A program made the position numbers and the translations under genes. 64,000 nt of DNA from Lacipirellula parvula (GTDB taxonomy: Bacteria; Planctomycetota; Planctomycetia; Pirellulales; Lacipirellulaceae), in assembly GCF_009177095.1 (NCBI RefSeq), contig NZ_AP021861.1, positions 1,612,001 to 1,676,000 on the forward strand, written 5' to 3'. Below, one piece after another: positions 52,427 to 60,917 of this stretch. Below the pieces are notes generated by a model. That model saw nothing but the letters and a program-made list of their open reading frames with translations. It had not been told where the DNA came from and did not search any database. Each line of letters begins with the position of its first letter. The stretch's first letter is position 1.

Positions 52427-53398
52427 ATGAACGAAACGCTACAGCACGAATACGCAGCCGCCATTGCCGGCGCGGGCTTAGTGCGCCTGCGCGACTGGTC
52501 GACCGTGTGGGCCAGCGGTGGCGATCGGGCGTCGTTTCTCCACAATATGTGCACGAACGACGTGAAGCGGCTCACGCCCGGCGACGGGTGCGAGGCGTTC
52601 TTCACCGATGTGAAGGGAAAGATCCACTCCCACGGCTTTCTGTTGGCGGGCGACAACGCGATTCAGATCGTCGCGGTGCCGGGCACGGCGGAGCGGCTCA
52701 TGCCGCAGCTTGATCGGTACATCATTCGTGAAGATGTGACGCTTGCCGACGAGTCGGCGGAGCTGACGTGGCTGTTGGCGTTTGGCGAGCGGGCGGGGGA
52801 AATCGCGGCCGTGGCGCTCGGCGCGGGCGCTGCCGCGGGGCTAGATGCGGCTTGGTCGCATCGGTCGGTCGACGTGGCGGGCGCTGCTGTGACCGTCGTG
52901 CGGTGTGAGTTGCTGTGGACTGGCGGATTCTTGCTGGGGTGTTCACCCGCAGCGATTGCCGCGTTGGAAGGGCGGTGGACCGCAGCGGGCGGGACGCTTG
53001 GCGGCGAAGAGCTGTGGCAAACCGTGCGCATCGAATCGGCTTGGCCGATGTGGGGCGTCGACTTCGACGCCACGAATTTGCCGCAGGAGGTTTCCCGCGA
53101 CGCTCAGGCGATCAGCTTTCGCAAAGGATGTTACCTGGGGCAGGAGACGGTCGCGCGGCTCGATGCGCTTGGGCATGTGAACAAGCAACTCGTGGCGGTC
53201 GCCTTTGCGGAAGGTGACGTGCCGCCGGCGGGGACGGAACTCTCGCACAACGACCAACCGGCGGGGCGGGTGACGAGCAGCTGCTGGTCGTTGCGGGTCG
53301 CAAAGCCGCAAGCGATTGCTATGGTCAAACGGGGGGCCGCCGCAGCGGGCTCTACGCTTCAATGGAGCGGCGGCGCTGGAAGCGTGGCGGGTAGCTGA
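52427..53398 (+). CDS. ygfZ: Folate-binding YgfZ/GcvT-like protein
   Basis: 323 residues of the aminomethyltransferase (GcvT) fold. The YgfZ signature is intact near the C-terminus: ISFRKGCYLGQETVARL. Before it is FLHNMCTNDVKRLTPGDGCEAFFTDVKGKIHSHG, also typical. YgfZ binds tetrahydrofolate and helps assembly or repair of iron-sulfur proteins such as MiaB-type methylthiotransferases, one of which (MtaB) lies at the far end of this window. It is cytoplasmic. It begins just after repeats A5 and B4. Confidence 0.94.
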   Translation: MNETLQHEYAAAIAGAGLVRLRDWSTVWASGGDRASFLHNMCTNDVKRLTPGDGCEAFFTDVKGKIHSHGFLLAGDNAIQIVAVPGTAERLMPQLDRYIIREDVTLADESAELTWLLAFGERAGEIAAVALGAGAAAGLDAAWSHRSVDVAGAAVTVVRCELLWTGGFLLGCSPAAIAALEGRWTAAGGTLGGEELWQTVRIESAWPMWGVDFDATNLPQEVSRDAQAISFRKGCYLGQETVARLDALGHVNKQLVAVAFAEGDVPPAGTELSHNDQPAGRVTSSCWSLRVAKPQAIAMVKRGAAAAGSTLQWSGGAGSVAGS

Positions 53399-53439
53399 AG
53401 GTCTGGGATAACCGCCAACCTTGTGGGATGGCCCCAAGC

Positions 53440-53531
53440 TTGTGGGAGGCGTCTCCGGCGCCGATGACGGTCACCACCTCAAGCTATTTCGTTGCTCAAC
53501 GCCGCTTCGGGGTCAGAGACCCCTCCCACAG
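53440..53531. repeat. Palindromic repeat, family D, copy D2
   Basis: TGTGGGAGGCGTCTCCGGCG at the left and GGGGTCAGAGACCCCTCCCA at the right, about 50 bases apart. 53532-53846 then holds no other recognised feature and probably contains the promoter of the cysteine-rich gene. Confidence 0.82.
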
Positions 53532-53858
53532 ATTCTCTTCTTCTCCCCCTGCAGAGCCAGGTCGGCTGTGCAATCGTTTCGACCCGCGGCAGCGTCAGGA
53601 CGCGCGCGTTCGTTGTGGGTAGAAAATCCGGACTAGGTTGGGTTTTTCGCTCAAGCAGTTTGGTGAAACAGGTGAAGGGTTGCCGCTAGCACCGACGATA
53701 TCACGAGTAACTCACGTGAGTCTTTGTCGCGTGACACGGCCTGCAACGCGTTTGAATCGCATTCGGCGCCATTCCTCCGAGACGGGGCGCGAGCGAGACG
53801 CAACTGACAGAGCCGACGCGCGACTGTATCTCCCCCACCAGTATTCAGGAGCCTCCCG

Positions 53859-54389
53859 ATGAAACGTTACCTGTTGTCGACGCTGGGCGTCGCTATGGCG
53901 TTGGCTTTCGCTTCCAACGCTCATGCCTGGGGCATGGGCGGCTGCGGTTGCGCTGCCGAGCCGAGCTGCTGCTACGCCGAGCCGACCTGCGGCTGCGAGC
54001 CGTCGTGTTGCGACCCATGTTGTGCGCCGAAGAAGTGCTGCATCTTCTCCCGCCTGAAGGCCAAACTGGCCGCCAAGCACTGCTGTGCTCCGGTCTGCGG
54101 TTGCGAAGCCAGCTGCGGCTGTGCGGTTGAGCCGAGCTGCGGTTGCGCCGCCGAACCGTCGTGCGGTTGCGCTGCTCCCTCGTGCGGCTGCGAAGCCAGC
54201 TGCGGTTGCGAAGCCTCGTGCTGCGACGACTGCTGCTCGCCCTGCAAGAAGCACTGCATCTTCGCTCGCATTAAGGCTCGTTGGGCTGCCAAGCACGCTT
54301 GCTGCGCCCCGGTCTGCGGTTGCGAAGCCAGCTGCGGCTGCGAAGCCTCGTGCGGTTGCGAAGCTGCCCCCAGCTGCGGCTGCAACTGA
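53859..54389 (+). CDS. Secreted cysteine-rich repeat protein (42 cysteines in 176 residues)
   Basis: AGGAG (53847) lies 7 bases before the ATG. A clear signal peptide (LLSTLGVAMALAFASNAHA) ends at residue 23. The mature 153 residues contain 42 Cys, arranged as CC, CGC and CC-x2-CC units joined by EPS, EAS and AAEPS. Two longer modules are repeats of each other: one with KKCCIFSRLKAKLAAKHCC and one with KKHCIFARIKARWAAKHACC, both followed by APVCGCEASCGC. The helix-like basic linker in each is the only non-cysteine stretch. Such a pattern could form a disulfide-locked coat, a metal binder or an extracellular structural protein. No family was recognised. A strong terminator follows. Confidence 0.88.
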   Translation: MKRYLLSTLGVAMALAFASNAHAWGMGGCGCAAEPSCCYAEPTCGCEPSCCDPCCAPKKCCIFSRLKAKLAAKHCCAPVCGCEASCGCAVEPSCGCAAEPSCGCAAPSCGCEASCGCEASCCDDCCSPCKKHCIFARIKARWAAKHACCAPVCGCEASCGCEASCGCEAAPSCGCN

Positions 54390-54446
54390 GCTAAACACGC
54401 CATCATTGGGCGTTCTAGCTTAGTGCTGTGACAAGGTGAAAATCGA

Positions 54447-54485
54447 AAACGGCTCCCTGCGATGTAGGCAGGGGGCCGTTTTTTT
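54447..54485 (+). terminator. Intrinsic terminator after the cysteine-rich gene
   Basis: AAACGGCTCCCTGC (54447-54460) pairs with GCAGGGGGCCGTTT around a short loop and runs into TTTTTT. Confidence 0.9.
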
Positions 54486-54516
54486 GTTGGGGGCGTCAGT
54501 TGTCCGTGGTCAGTGG

Positions 54517-54951
54517 TCAGTTGCTGGGGGCGGGCGTTGGGGGCGTCTTGGCGGGCTTCTCTTCCGCTTTCCTAAAGCCGGCTTCGATGAGTTGCTGGTA
54601 GCCCGGTTTGAGGACTTTGACTTCGTAGCCTCGCTCTTCGAGGTACTCGGCGGCGCGGGTGGCGCGGATGCCGACGGCGCAGTGGATGTAGTAGCTGCCC
54701 TTCTTGGGGAGCGCTTTGGCGAGTTGCTTCTCGTCCAACTCGTCGGTGAGCGACGTGACGGGCAGGAAGATCGCGCCGGCGACGTGGCCCTTGTCCCATT
54801 CTTTCTTGGTGCGGACGTCGACGAGTTTCGCTTTCTTCTCGTCGATCGCCTGTTTGACTTCTTTGAGGGAGTCTTCGGTGAACTCGATCGCGCGGGCCGC
54901 GGGCACGACGAGGGCGAGCAGCAAGGCGGCGAGCGTCAGGCGGGGGAGCAT
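54517..54951 (-). CDS. Exported rhodanese-like protein
   Basis: 144 residues from the ATG at 54951. A signal peptide (LTLAALLLALVVPAARA) precedes a single rhodanese domain: KLVDVRTKKEWDKGHVAGAIFLP, then the active-site loop YYIHCAVGIRATRAAEYLEERGYEVKVL with the catalytic Cys in CAVGIR. Rhodaneses move sulfane sulfur or bind anions. A periplasmic single-domain form may act in sulfur chemistry or repair of secreted cysteines; the neighbouring cysteine-rich protein makes that worth testing, though the genes are convergent. The C-terminus is Pro/Lys-rich. Confidence 0.92.
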   Translation of the reverse strand: MLPRLTLAALLLALVVPAARAIEFTEDSLKEVKQAIDEKKAKLVDVRTKKEWDKGHVAGAIFLPVTSLTDELDEKQLAKALPKKGSYYIHCAVGIRATRAAEYLEERGYEVKVLKPGYQQLIEAGFRKAEEKPAKTPPTPAPSN

Positions 54952-55135
54952 GTCGGTTGTTCCGGTGGATATGCTGGCACAGGTTGGCGGCAACTCATTC
55001 TAACCGGCGCCTTGGCGGGGCCAATTGGTCGGCGAATGCCGCGATTGCTGGACGCGGGCGTCGTCGTCGGGGAGAATCAGTTGCGGAACGGGCTCGATAC
55101 TTCACTTCGAAGAACTGTCACGAGCGAGGCATATC

Positions 55136-56851
55136 ATGCGAACGATCTGGCGATCGGCGGGAACCTGTGCGCTGCTGGCGGCTGCTTGGCTGACTGCCTG
55201 CGGCGAACGTGGCGCTCTGGCCCAGCAGGCGGCGCCGCTGCCGGGGGGGAATCTTCCCGGGGCGAACCAAGGCGCCAACCGGGCGGGCGGCAATCAAGGG
55301 CAGGCGGTCAACGGTTTCGTTGGCGCCGGCAATATCTTCGCTCCGGGCAACGGCGCCAACGGCGGGGCCGCATCGGCCGACTTCGATTCGCTCATCGATC
55401 TCATCACCTCCACCGTCGACGTTGAGAGTTGGCAAGAGAATGGAACGGGGCAGGGGGAGATCCAGCCGTTTCCGAATGGCGTGTACGCCGACGCCGATGG
55501 AGCACTGTTAGTTCGTGCCGGAGGGGAACGCGCGGCGCTCGCTGCGGTTCGCGCGCATGGAGTTCCGCGCTCCCAGCCCGCAGCGAAGACGCTCGGAATT
55601 GAGGCGGTCGTCGAGGCGAAAGCGATCGCAGAGCGTCACTTCACGGAGACTGCTGAGGCTGCACGGCAATCGAGCCCGCTGCGTTACGTTTCGCTCTCGA
55701 AGCTCGAGGCGGCGATCGCCCAGCGGCAGGAGCGGCATCAACCACTCGAACCGGCGATGCTCTCGCTGGCCGGCCTGCAGCGCGTGAGTTTTGTGCTTGT
55801 GTACCCGGAGACGGGGGATCTGGTCCTCGCAGGCCCGGCGGGCAATTGGGCTGGCGCTTCAACGGGCGGGCTCGTTTCGGTCGAGACCGGTCGGCCGATT
55901 GTGCGGCTCGACGATTTGCTCACGCTCTGGCGGCGGCAGCGGACGGAAAAGTCGGCGGCGTTCGGCTGTTCGATCGTGCCGCGGCAAGAGGCGCTGGCGA
56001 ACACGCAGGCGTTCCTAGACGCCTCCGCTGCGAAGCCGCTGGAGCCGAGCGGTCGGCGGAAGTGGCTTGAAGAGCTGCGCAGCACGCTCGGTATTCAAGA
56101 CGTCGAATACTATAACATCGACGAAGGTTCGCGGATCGCGACGCTGCTGCTGGCGGCCGACTATCACATGAAGCTGATCGGCATGGGCCTCGCCGACGGC
56201 GTGCCGGGGGTGAAGAGCTATCTCGCCACGGTGCGAAATGGCGCCGATGGTTCGCCGCCGCCGATGGCGGTGCTACGGTGGTGGTTCTCGATGCCCGCGT
56301 CGACCGTCGAGGCGAGCGACGCGCATGATGCATTCGCGCTACCGGAGCGGTGTCTGTGCGTGCTCAGCGAAAACGAGATGCTGGCCGCTCGCGGACAGCG
56401 GGTGCATACGGGGCAGTCGGACGATCTCAATCGGAAGTTTGCTGAGTCGTTCACGCAGGAATTCGCGGCGTTGTCCGCGAAGTACTCCGTGTATGGCGAA
56501 CTGGAGCGGGTATTTGAACTAGCGCTCGCGCTCGCGGTCATCCAACGCGAGGGGCTGACGGAGAAGGTTGGTTGGACGCCGACGCTGTTGCTTGACGAGC
56601 AACGGCTGCGGTTGCCGAGTTCGCCCGCGCCGGCGGCGGTGGAGACGGTGATCAATCACCGCATCATCGGCGGCCGGCAAATCATCGCCGGCGTCAGCGG
56701 TGGCGTGTGGGGCGACGGCGGCAAGACGTTGCAAGTATCCGTCGCGACAAGCGACCGCGCCACCGCACTGGCATCAGTCAAAAAACCGATTCAAAAAGCC
56801 GCCGCCGGTGGCGGCGCTCAGCCCGAGCAGATCGCATGGTGGTGGGATTGA
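55136..56851 (+). CDS. DUF1598 lipoprotein with a segment shared with the secretin
   Basis: 571 residues from the ATG at 55136, with GAGG upstream. A lipoprotein-type signal (SAGTCALLAAAWLTACGE) precedes a Gly/Asn/Ala-rich linker. Residues about 79-115 contain AASADFDSLIDLI and, further on, ENGTGQGEIQPFP. Both strings, and their spacing, are almost the same as in the secretin at 6298. The DUF1598 domain follows (about 165-300): YVSLSKLEAAIAQR, LSLAGLQRVSFVLVYPETGD, LVLAGPAGNW and TGRPIVRLDDLL. The remaining half is unclassified. The family is planctomycete-specific. A role on the outer membrane near the pilus/secretion machinery is plausible but unproven. Confidence 0.88.
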   Translation: MRTIWRSAGTCALLAAAWLTACGERGALAQQAAPLPGGNLPGANQGANRAGGNQGQAVNGFVGAGNIFAPGNGANGGAASADFDSLIDLITSTVDVESWQENGTGQGEIQPFPNGVYADADGALLVRAGGERAALAAVRAHGVPRSQPAAKTLGIEAVVEAKAIAERHFTETAEAARQSSPLRYVSLSKLEAAIAQRQERHQPLEPAMLSLAGLQRVSFVLVYPETGDLVLAGPAGNWAGASTGGLVSVETGRPIVRLDDLLTLWRRQRTEKSAAFGCSIVPRQEALANTQAFLDASAAKPLEPSGRRKWLEELRSTLGIQDVEYYNIDEGSRIATLLLAADYHMKLIGMGLADGVPGVKSYLATVRNGADGSPPPMAVLRWWFSMPASTVEASDAHDAFALPERCLCVLSENEMLAARGQRVHTGQSDDLNRKFAESFTQEFAALSAKYSVYGELERVFELALALAVIQREGLTEKVGWTPTLLLDEQRLRLPSSPAPAAVETVINHRIIGGRQIIAGVSGGVWGDGGKTLQVSVATSDRATALASVKKPIQKAAAGGGAQPEQIAWWWD

Positions 56852-56874
56852 GTGTGCGATCCAGTGTGCGGGTA

Positions 56875-57081
56875 TTCAGCCCCGATAGGGGCGACATGAT
56901 GTAGCCGGGGGCGTGAGCCCCCGGACCGCATCGCATCATGCGTCCGGAGCCCCGGAGGGGCGGCACCATTCCCGATTCTAAGAACTCTGCCGCCCCTCGC
57001 GGGGCTTCGAGCATTTCACCGGCGAACACCAGGGGCTTACGCCCCTGGCTACAATATTTCGCCCCTTCGGGGCTGGATAGC
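56875..57081. repeat. Intergenic block of stacked hairpins, family E
   Basis: At least four adjoining hairpins, for example GCCGGGGGCGTGAGCCCCCGG near 56903, CCCCGGAGGGGCGG near 56951, CCAGGGGCTTACGCCCCTGG near 57029, and GCCCCTTCGGGGC near 57061. It fills the gap between convergent genes. Confidence 0.7.
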
Positions 57082-57082
57082 T

Positions 57083-57832
57083 CTACGAAGCTTCACGCTT
57101 CTGCTCGCCCGGCTCCTCTGTTCCCGCTGCCTCTTCGATCGCCACTTCCGCCGCCGTGGGCGCTTCGCCGGCGGAGACGATCACCTTCTCCAGCAACCGC
57201 CGGCGATGTCGACGCAATGCTACGAAGGCAACGACCGCGGCCACTGTCAGCACCACGAGCGTGAAGCCAAGTTCGGCGTCGGTGATGAAGTCGACGATCT
57301 CTTCGCCGAAGAAAAACGCGAGCCCGAAGAACAGCCCGACGACCAGCGTCGCGCAGACAAGGTCCCACAGCAGGAACTTGAAAAACGGCATCCGCACGGC
57401 GCCGGCGGCGAGATAGACCGGTCCGCGAACGCCGACCATGAAGCGGGCCATCAACAGCACTTTGAAGCCGTGCCGCTCGACCGCGCGTTCGAAGGTGGCT
57501 TCGCGGTCGGCGCCAAAGAGTTTCGACAGCTTCGGATAGCGATGGAGCAGGCTGCCAAATCGATAGCCGATGCCGTACATCACTGCGTCGCCGACGAGGG
57601 CGCCGAGCAGCGTGGCGGCGAACGCGAATTCAGGCCGTAGTTCGCCCTGAGCGCTCAGCACGCCGGCCCCAACAATAAACACCTCTTCCGGGACGGGCAT
57701 TCCGCACCCGGTGAGCACCATCAATAGGAAGATGCCCAGGTAGCTGCCGGGATGGAGGAGCGTCGCAAGCACTGTGCCTCGCGGAGTTTCGACGGCATGG
57801 CGGCTGAAGACGGTGAGGTAGTATACCCGCAC
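57083..57832 (-). CDS. DedA-family membrane protein
   Basis: 249 residues with several membrane spans. DedA hallmarks are present: GCGMPVPEEVFIVGAGVL near the N-terminus and RFMVGVRGPVYLAAGAVRMPFFKFLLWD in the middle, the latter matching the family's RF-x-PxxR-like loop. Members act as phospholipid flippases, moving undecaprenyl phosphate or phosphatidyl-lipids across the inner membrane. The C-terminal 40 residues are a charged cytoplasmic tail. It stands alone between repeat block E and repeat family J. Confidence 0.93.
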   Translation of the reverse strand: MRVYYLTVFSRHAVETPRGTVLATLLHPGSYLGIFLLMVLTGCGMPVPEEVFIVGAGVLSAQGELRPEFAFAATLLGALVGDAVMYGIGYRFGSLLHRYPKLSKLFGADREATFERAVERHGFKVLLMARFMVGVRGPVYLAAGAVRMPFFKFLLWDLVCATLVVGLFFGLAFFFGEEIVDFITDAELGFTLVVLTVAAVVAFVALRRHRRRLLEKVIVSAGEAPTAAEVAIEEAAGTEEPGEQKREAS

Positions 57833-57914
57833 GGCGCAGCAACGGCGCGGGATATTACTCTCGTCGGTCGCTTGAGGGGCGATTCTGAAGCGTAGATTGG
57901 TTGCGGGGCGGATT

Positions 57915-58077
57915 GAAAGACTGGACAGGATAACTGGATTTCGCAGATTGACTGGATTGGCGGTGGTCCGTTGTCAGTCGTCAGTTGCGAAAGACAAGAA
58001 ATCGCTTTGTGGCTGGTAGCGCTGGCCTGTCTTTGATCCTGTCGATCCGCACCATCCTGTCATCCTGTCCAGTCTTC
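57915..58077. repeat. Palindromic repeat, family J (GACTGGACAGGAT type)
   Basis: GAAAGACTGGACAGGATA at the left and ATCCTGTCATCCTGTCCAGT at the right are complementary. Secondary words such as ACTGGATT recur between them. The block ends 10 bases before the ApbE stop codon. Confidence 0.7.
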
Positions 58078-58087
58078 GAACGCGCAG

Positions 58088-59254
58088 CTACGCCGTGCCA
58101 GCAGGCAGCCAGCGGCCGTGGTGGAGGTTGAACGTGTGCACGTCGAATTCCAAGCTCGCGGGATCGTCGTCGCGCGGGCAGACGAGCACGGCGCCAACCT
58201 CGGGATGCGAGGCGCAATACTCCGACGCGCCGGCGGGGCCGAGGATGTAGAACGCGGTCGCTAGGGCGTCGGCCTCAGCGGCCGTGGCGGCGAGCGCGGT
58301 GGCCGTGTAGACGCCGTTGGCTGGCCAGCCGGTGCGAGGGTCGATGAGGTGGCCGAAGCGGCGGCCTTCGAGTTCAAAAAACTGCGTGCCGGCGCCCGAG
58401 GTGCCGAGGGCTTCGTTCCGCAGCACGATTTCGCCGAGCGATTGTTCGCGCTCGTGCGGGTGGGGAACGGCGACGGTCCAACCCGCCGTATCGCCGCTGC
58501 GATCGCGGCCGCGGGCGAGGACGCTGCTACGGCCGCCGTGCGTAAGGTAGTCGTCGAGGCCCCGCTCCGACATCAACTCCGCGACGCGATCGAGCGCGTA
58601 CCCTTTGCCGATCGAGTTGAAGTTAATTTCGACGCCTGGGCGGCGGAAGAGAATCGAGTGGTTGATATTGTCGAATTGCAAGTTGTCGAAGCCGACGGCC
58701 AGCATCGCGGCGTCGATTTCATCTTGCTCCGGCAAGCGGCCTTCGCGTTTGTGGAAGCCCCAGATTTTCGAGAGCGGGCCGGTCGTGATGTCGAACGCCC
58801 CGTGCGTGCTGGCGTGGATCCACTCGCAAAGCTCAAGCAGCGCGAAGAGCCGCTGTTCGACCTCGACCGCGCGATCGGCGGCCATGCGATTGATCTCGGC
58901 GACCTCAGTGTGGTCGCGGTAAACCGAGAGTTGGTCTTCGAGCCGTTCGACGAGGTCGAGCCCTTCGAGAGCGGCGGCTGCGGCGTCGGCGCCATCGGCG
59001 GCGTGGTACTCGATGGCAAACTCGCACGCCATCGCGTGACGGCTCGTCTGGATGCGGGCGTTGTCGGAGGACGAGCGGTGGCGGACTTGCGTCGGATTGC
59101 CGGGCGCCGCGGGGCCGCCCGCTTGCGCCAATTTCTTTTGATCGAGCGAGTCGACCGCCTTGTCGGCGAAGCCCCGCGCAGCGTTGAGGAGCGAGCGGCC
59201 GAGGCTGTTGCCGCGGAGGAAGTCGCGTCGGGAGGTCGGTTTCTCGTTGGGCAT
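58088..59254 (-). CDS. apbE: FAD:protein FMN transferase (ApbE) with Tat signal
   Basis: 388 residues from the ATG at 59254. It begins MPNEKPTSRRDFLRG, a twin-arginine export signal, so the folded protein goes to the periplasm. The ApbE body starts about residue 70 (RHAMACEFAIEYHAADG). It has DITTGPLSKIWGFHKREGRLP, VEINFNSIGKGYALDRVAE, GGRSSVLARGRD, and GHLIDPRTGWPANGVYTATALAATAAEADALATAFY, which holds the metal and FAD site. It covalently attaches FMN to a Thr/Ser of target proteins such as NqrB/RnfG. No such target gene is in the window. Confidence 0.95.
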   Translation of the reverse strand: MPNEKPTSRRDFLRGNSLGRSLLNAARGFADKAVDSLDQKKLAQAGGPAAPGNPTQVRHRSSSDNARIQTSRHAMACEFAIEYHAADGADAAAAALEGLDLVERLEDQLSVYRDHTEVAEINRMAADRAVEVEQRLFALLELCEWIHASTHGAFDITTGPLSKIWGFHKREGRLPEQDEIDAAMLAVGFDNLQFDNINHSILFRRPGVEINFNSIGKGYALDRVAELMSERGLDDYLTHGGRSSVLARGRDRSGDTAGWTVAVPHPHEREQSLGEIVLRNEALGTSGAGTQFFELEGRRFGHLIDPRTGWPANGVYTATALAATAAEADALATAFYILGPAGASEYCASHPEVGAVLVCPRDDDPASLEFDVHTFNLHHGRWLPAGTA

Positions 59255-59284
59255 CGATCTATTATAACGTGGGCCGCGTACTTT

Positions 59285-59373
59285 TAGCCCCTGGCTCCGC
59301 CAGGGGGTCGGCGTGAAGCAAGGGTAACGTTCCACGACGTGGTGCGCGACCCCCGGTCGGAGCCCGGGGCTAG
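59285..59373. repeat. Palindromic repeat, family B, complete copy B5
   Basis: TAGCCCCTGGCTCCGCCAGG at the left (59285) and its variant complement at the right (59348-59373). It lies between the divergent ApbE and mutase genes. Confidence 0.86.
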
Positions 59374-59415
59374 AAGAATATCGTCGGGCGGAAATCCCAA
59401 CCTACGGGAGCTTGT

Positions 59416-60777
59416 ATGTCGGCTGAGTTGATCATTAGCGTTTCGGGATTGCGTGGGATCGTCGACGAGACGCTGACCGATGACGTGGCTCGGCGCTATG
59501 CGGCCGCGTTCGCCGCAGAGTTGCCGGCTGGGCCGGTTGTCATCGGCCGCGATGGCCGGGCGTCGGGGGCGCGGTTCGCGCGGGTGATTGGCGAAACGCT
59601 CGCCTCGCTCGGCGAAGGTCGCGAGGTGATCGACGCCGGCGTCGCCGCGACGCCGACCGTCGGCGTGCTGGTGCGCGACCTGCGTGCGGCCGGCGGCGTG
59701 CAGATTTCCGCGAGCCACAACCCGCCCCAGTACAACGGCATCAAACTCTTCAGCAGCGCCGGCCGCGTCATCCCCGCCGCCGCCGGCCAGCGCGTCTTAG
59801 ACCGCTACCGAGCCACTGTAGCCGCCGCTCAACGACCGGCCGGAGCGACTACCGCCGCCGTCTCCCCCCTCGCCGACCCAATCACCGCCCACCTCCGCCT
59901 CATCGAACAAATCTGCAATGTCCCCCGCATCCACAGCAAACGCTTCCGCGTGCTGCTCGACGCCAACCACGGCTCGGGAAGCGTCCTCGGCAAGGTGCTG
60001 CTCGAACATCTCGGCTGCGAAACGATCATCCTCGGCCCCACGCCCGACGGCGCGTTCGCCCACACGCCGGAACCGACCGAAGCGAACCTCGCCGGCGTGC
60101 TAAAGGACGTCGTCGAGCGGCAAGCGGCGATCGGCTTCTGCCAAGACCCCGACGCCGACCGGCTGGCGATTATCGACGAGCTCGGCCGCTACATCGGCGA
60201 AGAAAAAACGCCGGCCCTGTGTGTCGATCATGTACTACGCAGCGGCTTGCGCGGGCCAATCGTGACGAACTGCTCCACCAGCCGGATGAGCGAAGACCTT
60301 GCGGCGAAGTATGGCGTGCCGTTCTTCCGCTCGAAGGTGGGGGAAGCGAACGTCGTCGACAAGATGCTGGAGGTCGGCGCCCTGCTCGGCGCCGAGGGGA
60401 ACGGCGGCATCATCGATCCCCGCGTCGGGCTGGTTCGCGACAGCTTCGTCGGCATGGCGCTCGTGCTCGACGCGATGGCGGCCCGCGATCTGCCGGTGAG
60501 TGCGCTCGCCGACGAACTGCCAGCCTACGCGATTCACAAGTCGACGATCGCCGTACCGAGCGCCGCGATTCCGGCCGCTCTCGAAAAACTGGCGACGGTC
60601 TTTCCAAACGCGACCGCCGACCGCCTCGACGGCTTGCGCCTCGACTGGCCGAACGGGGCCTGGCTGCTCGTGCGGCCGAGCAATACCGAACCGATCGTCC
60701 GCGCGATCGCGGAGGCGCCCACGATGGAGGAAGCCCGCGAGTTGTGCGAACGCTCAGCGCGAGCGATTACGCCGTGA
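59416..60777 (+). CDS. Phosphoglucosamine/phosphoglucomutase family protein
   Basis: 453 residues, alpha-D-phosphohexomutase family. IISVSGLRGIV opens it; VQISASHNPPQYNGIK holds the phosphoserine, CQDPDADRLAIID the metal-binding loop, GAEGNGGIIDPRVGLVRDSFVGM the sugar-binding region, and RPSNTEPIVR the phosphate loop. The length and motifs fit GlmM, which converts glucosamine 6-phosphate to the 1-phosphate on the way to UDP-GlcNAc, completing the path begun by glmS in this window. A mannose/glucose mutase cannot be excluded. The gene overlaps no other and is followed by repeat A6. Confidence 0.93.
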   Translation: MSAELIISVSGLRGIVDETLTDDVARRYAAAFAAELPAGPVVIGRDGRASGARFARVIGETLASLGEGREVIDAGVAATPTVGVLVRDLRAAGGVQISASHNPPQYNGIKLFSSAGRVIPAAAGQRVLDRYRATVAAAQRPAGATTAAVSPLADPITAHLRLIEQICNVPRIHSKRFRVLLDANHGSGSVLGKVLLEHLGCETIILGPTPDGAFAHTPEPTEANLAGVLKDVVERQAAIGFCQDPDADRLAIIDELGRYIGEEKTPALCVDHVLRSGLRGPIVTNCSTSRMSEDLAAKYGVPFFRSKVGEANVVDKMLEVGALLGAEGNGGIIDPRVGLVRDSFVGMALVLDAMAARDLPVSALADELPAYAIHKSTIAVPSAAIPAALEKLATVFPNATADRLDGLRLDWPNGAWLLVRPSNTEPIVRAIAEAPTMEEARELCERSARAITP

Positions 60778-60794
60778 GGCGAAAAAAATGTTTC

Positions 60795-60893
60795 GGCTCC
60801 TTCCCCCTGGAGGGGAGGGCTGGGGAGGGGGGAGGAACCCTGGTACCCGCCGCCGTCACCCCTCCCTAACCCTCCCCTCAAGGGGAGGGGACC
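60795..60893. repeat. Palindromic repeat, family A, reverse-oriented copy A6
   Basis: The reverse complement of the A1-A5 layout (GGTACCCGC core). It lies between convergent genes, 17 bases after the mutase stop and 25 bases from the other stop. Confidence 0.92.
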
Positions 60894-60917
60894 TCAGGGT
60901 TTCATTTTTATAGAGTT

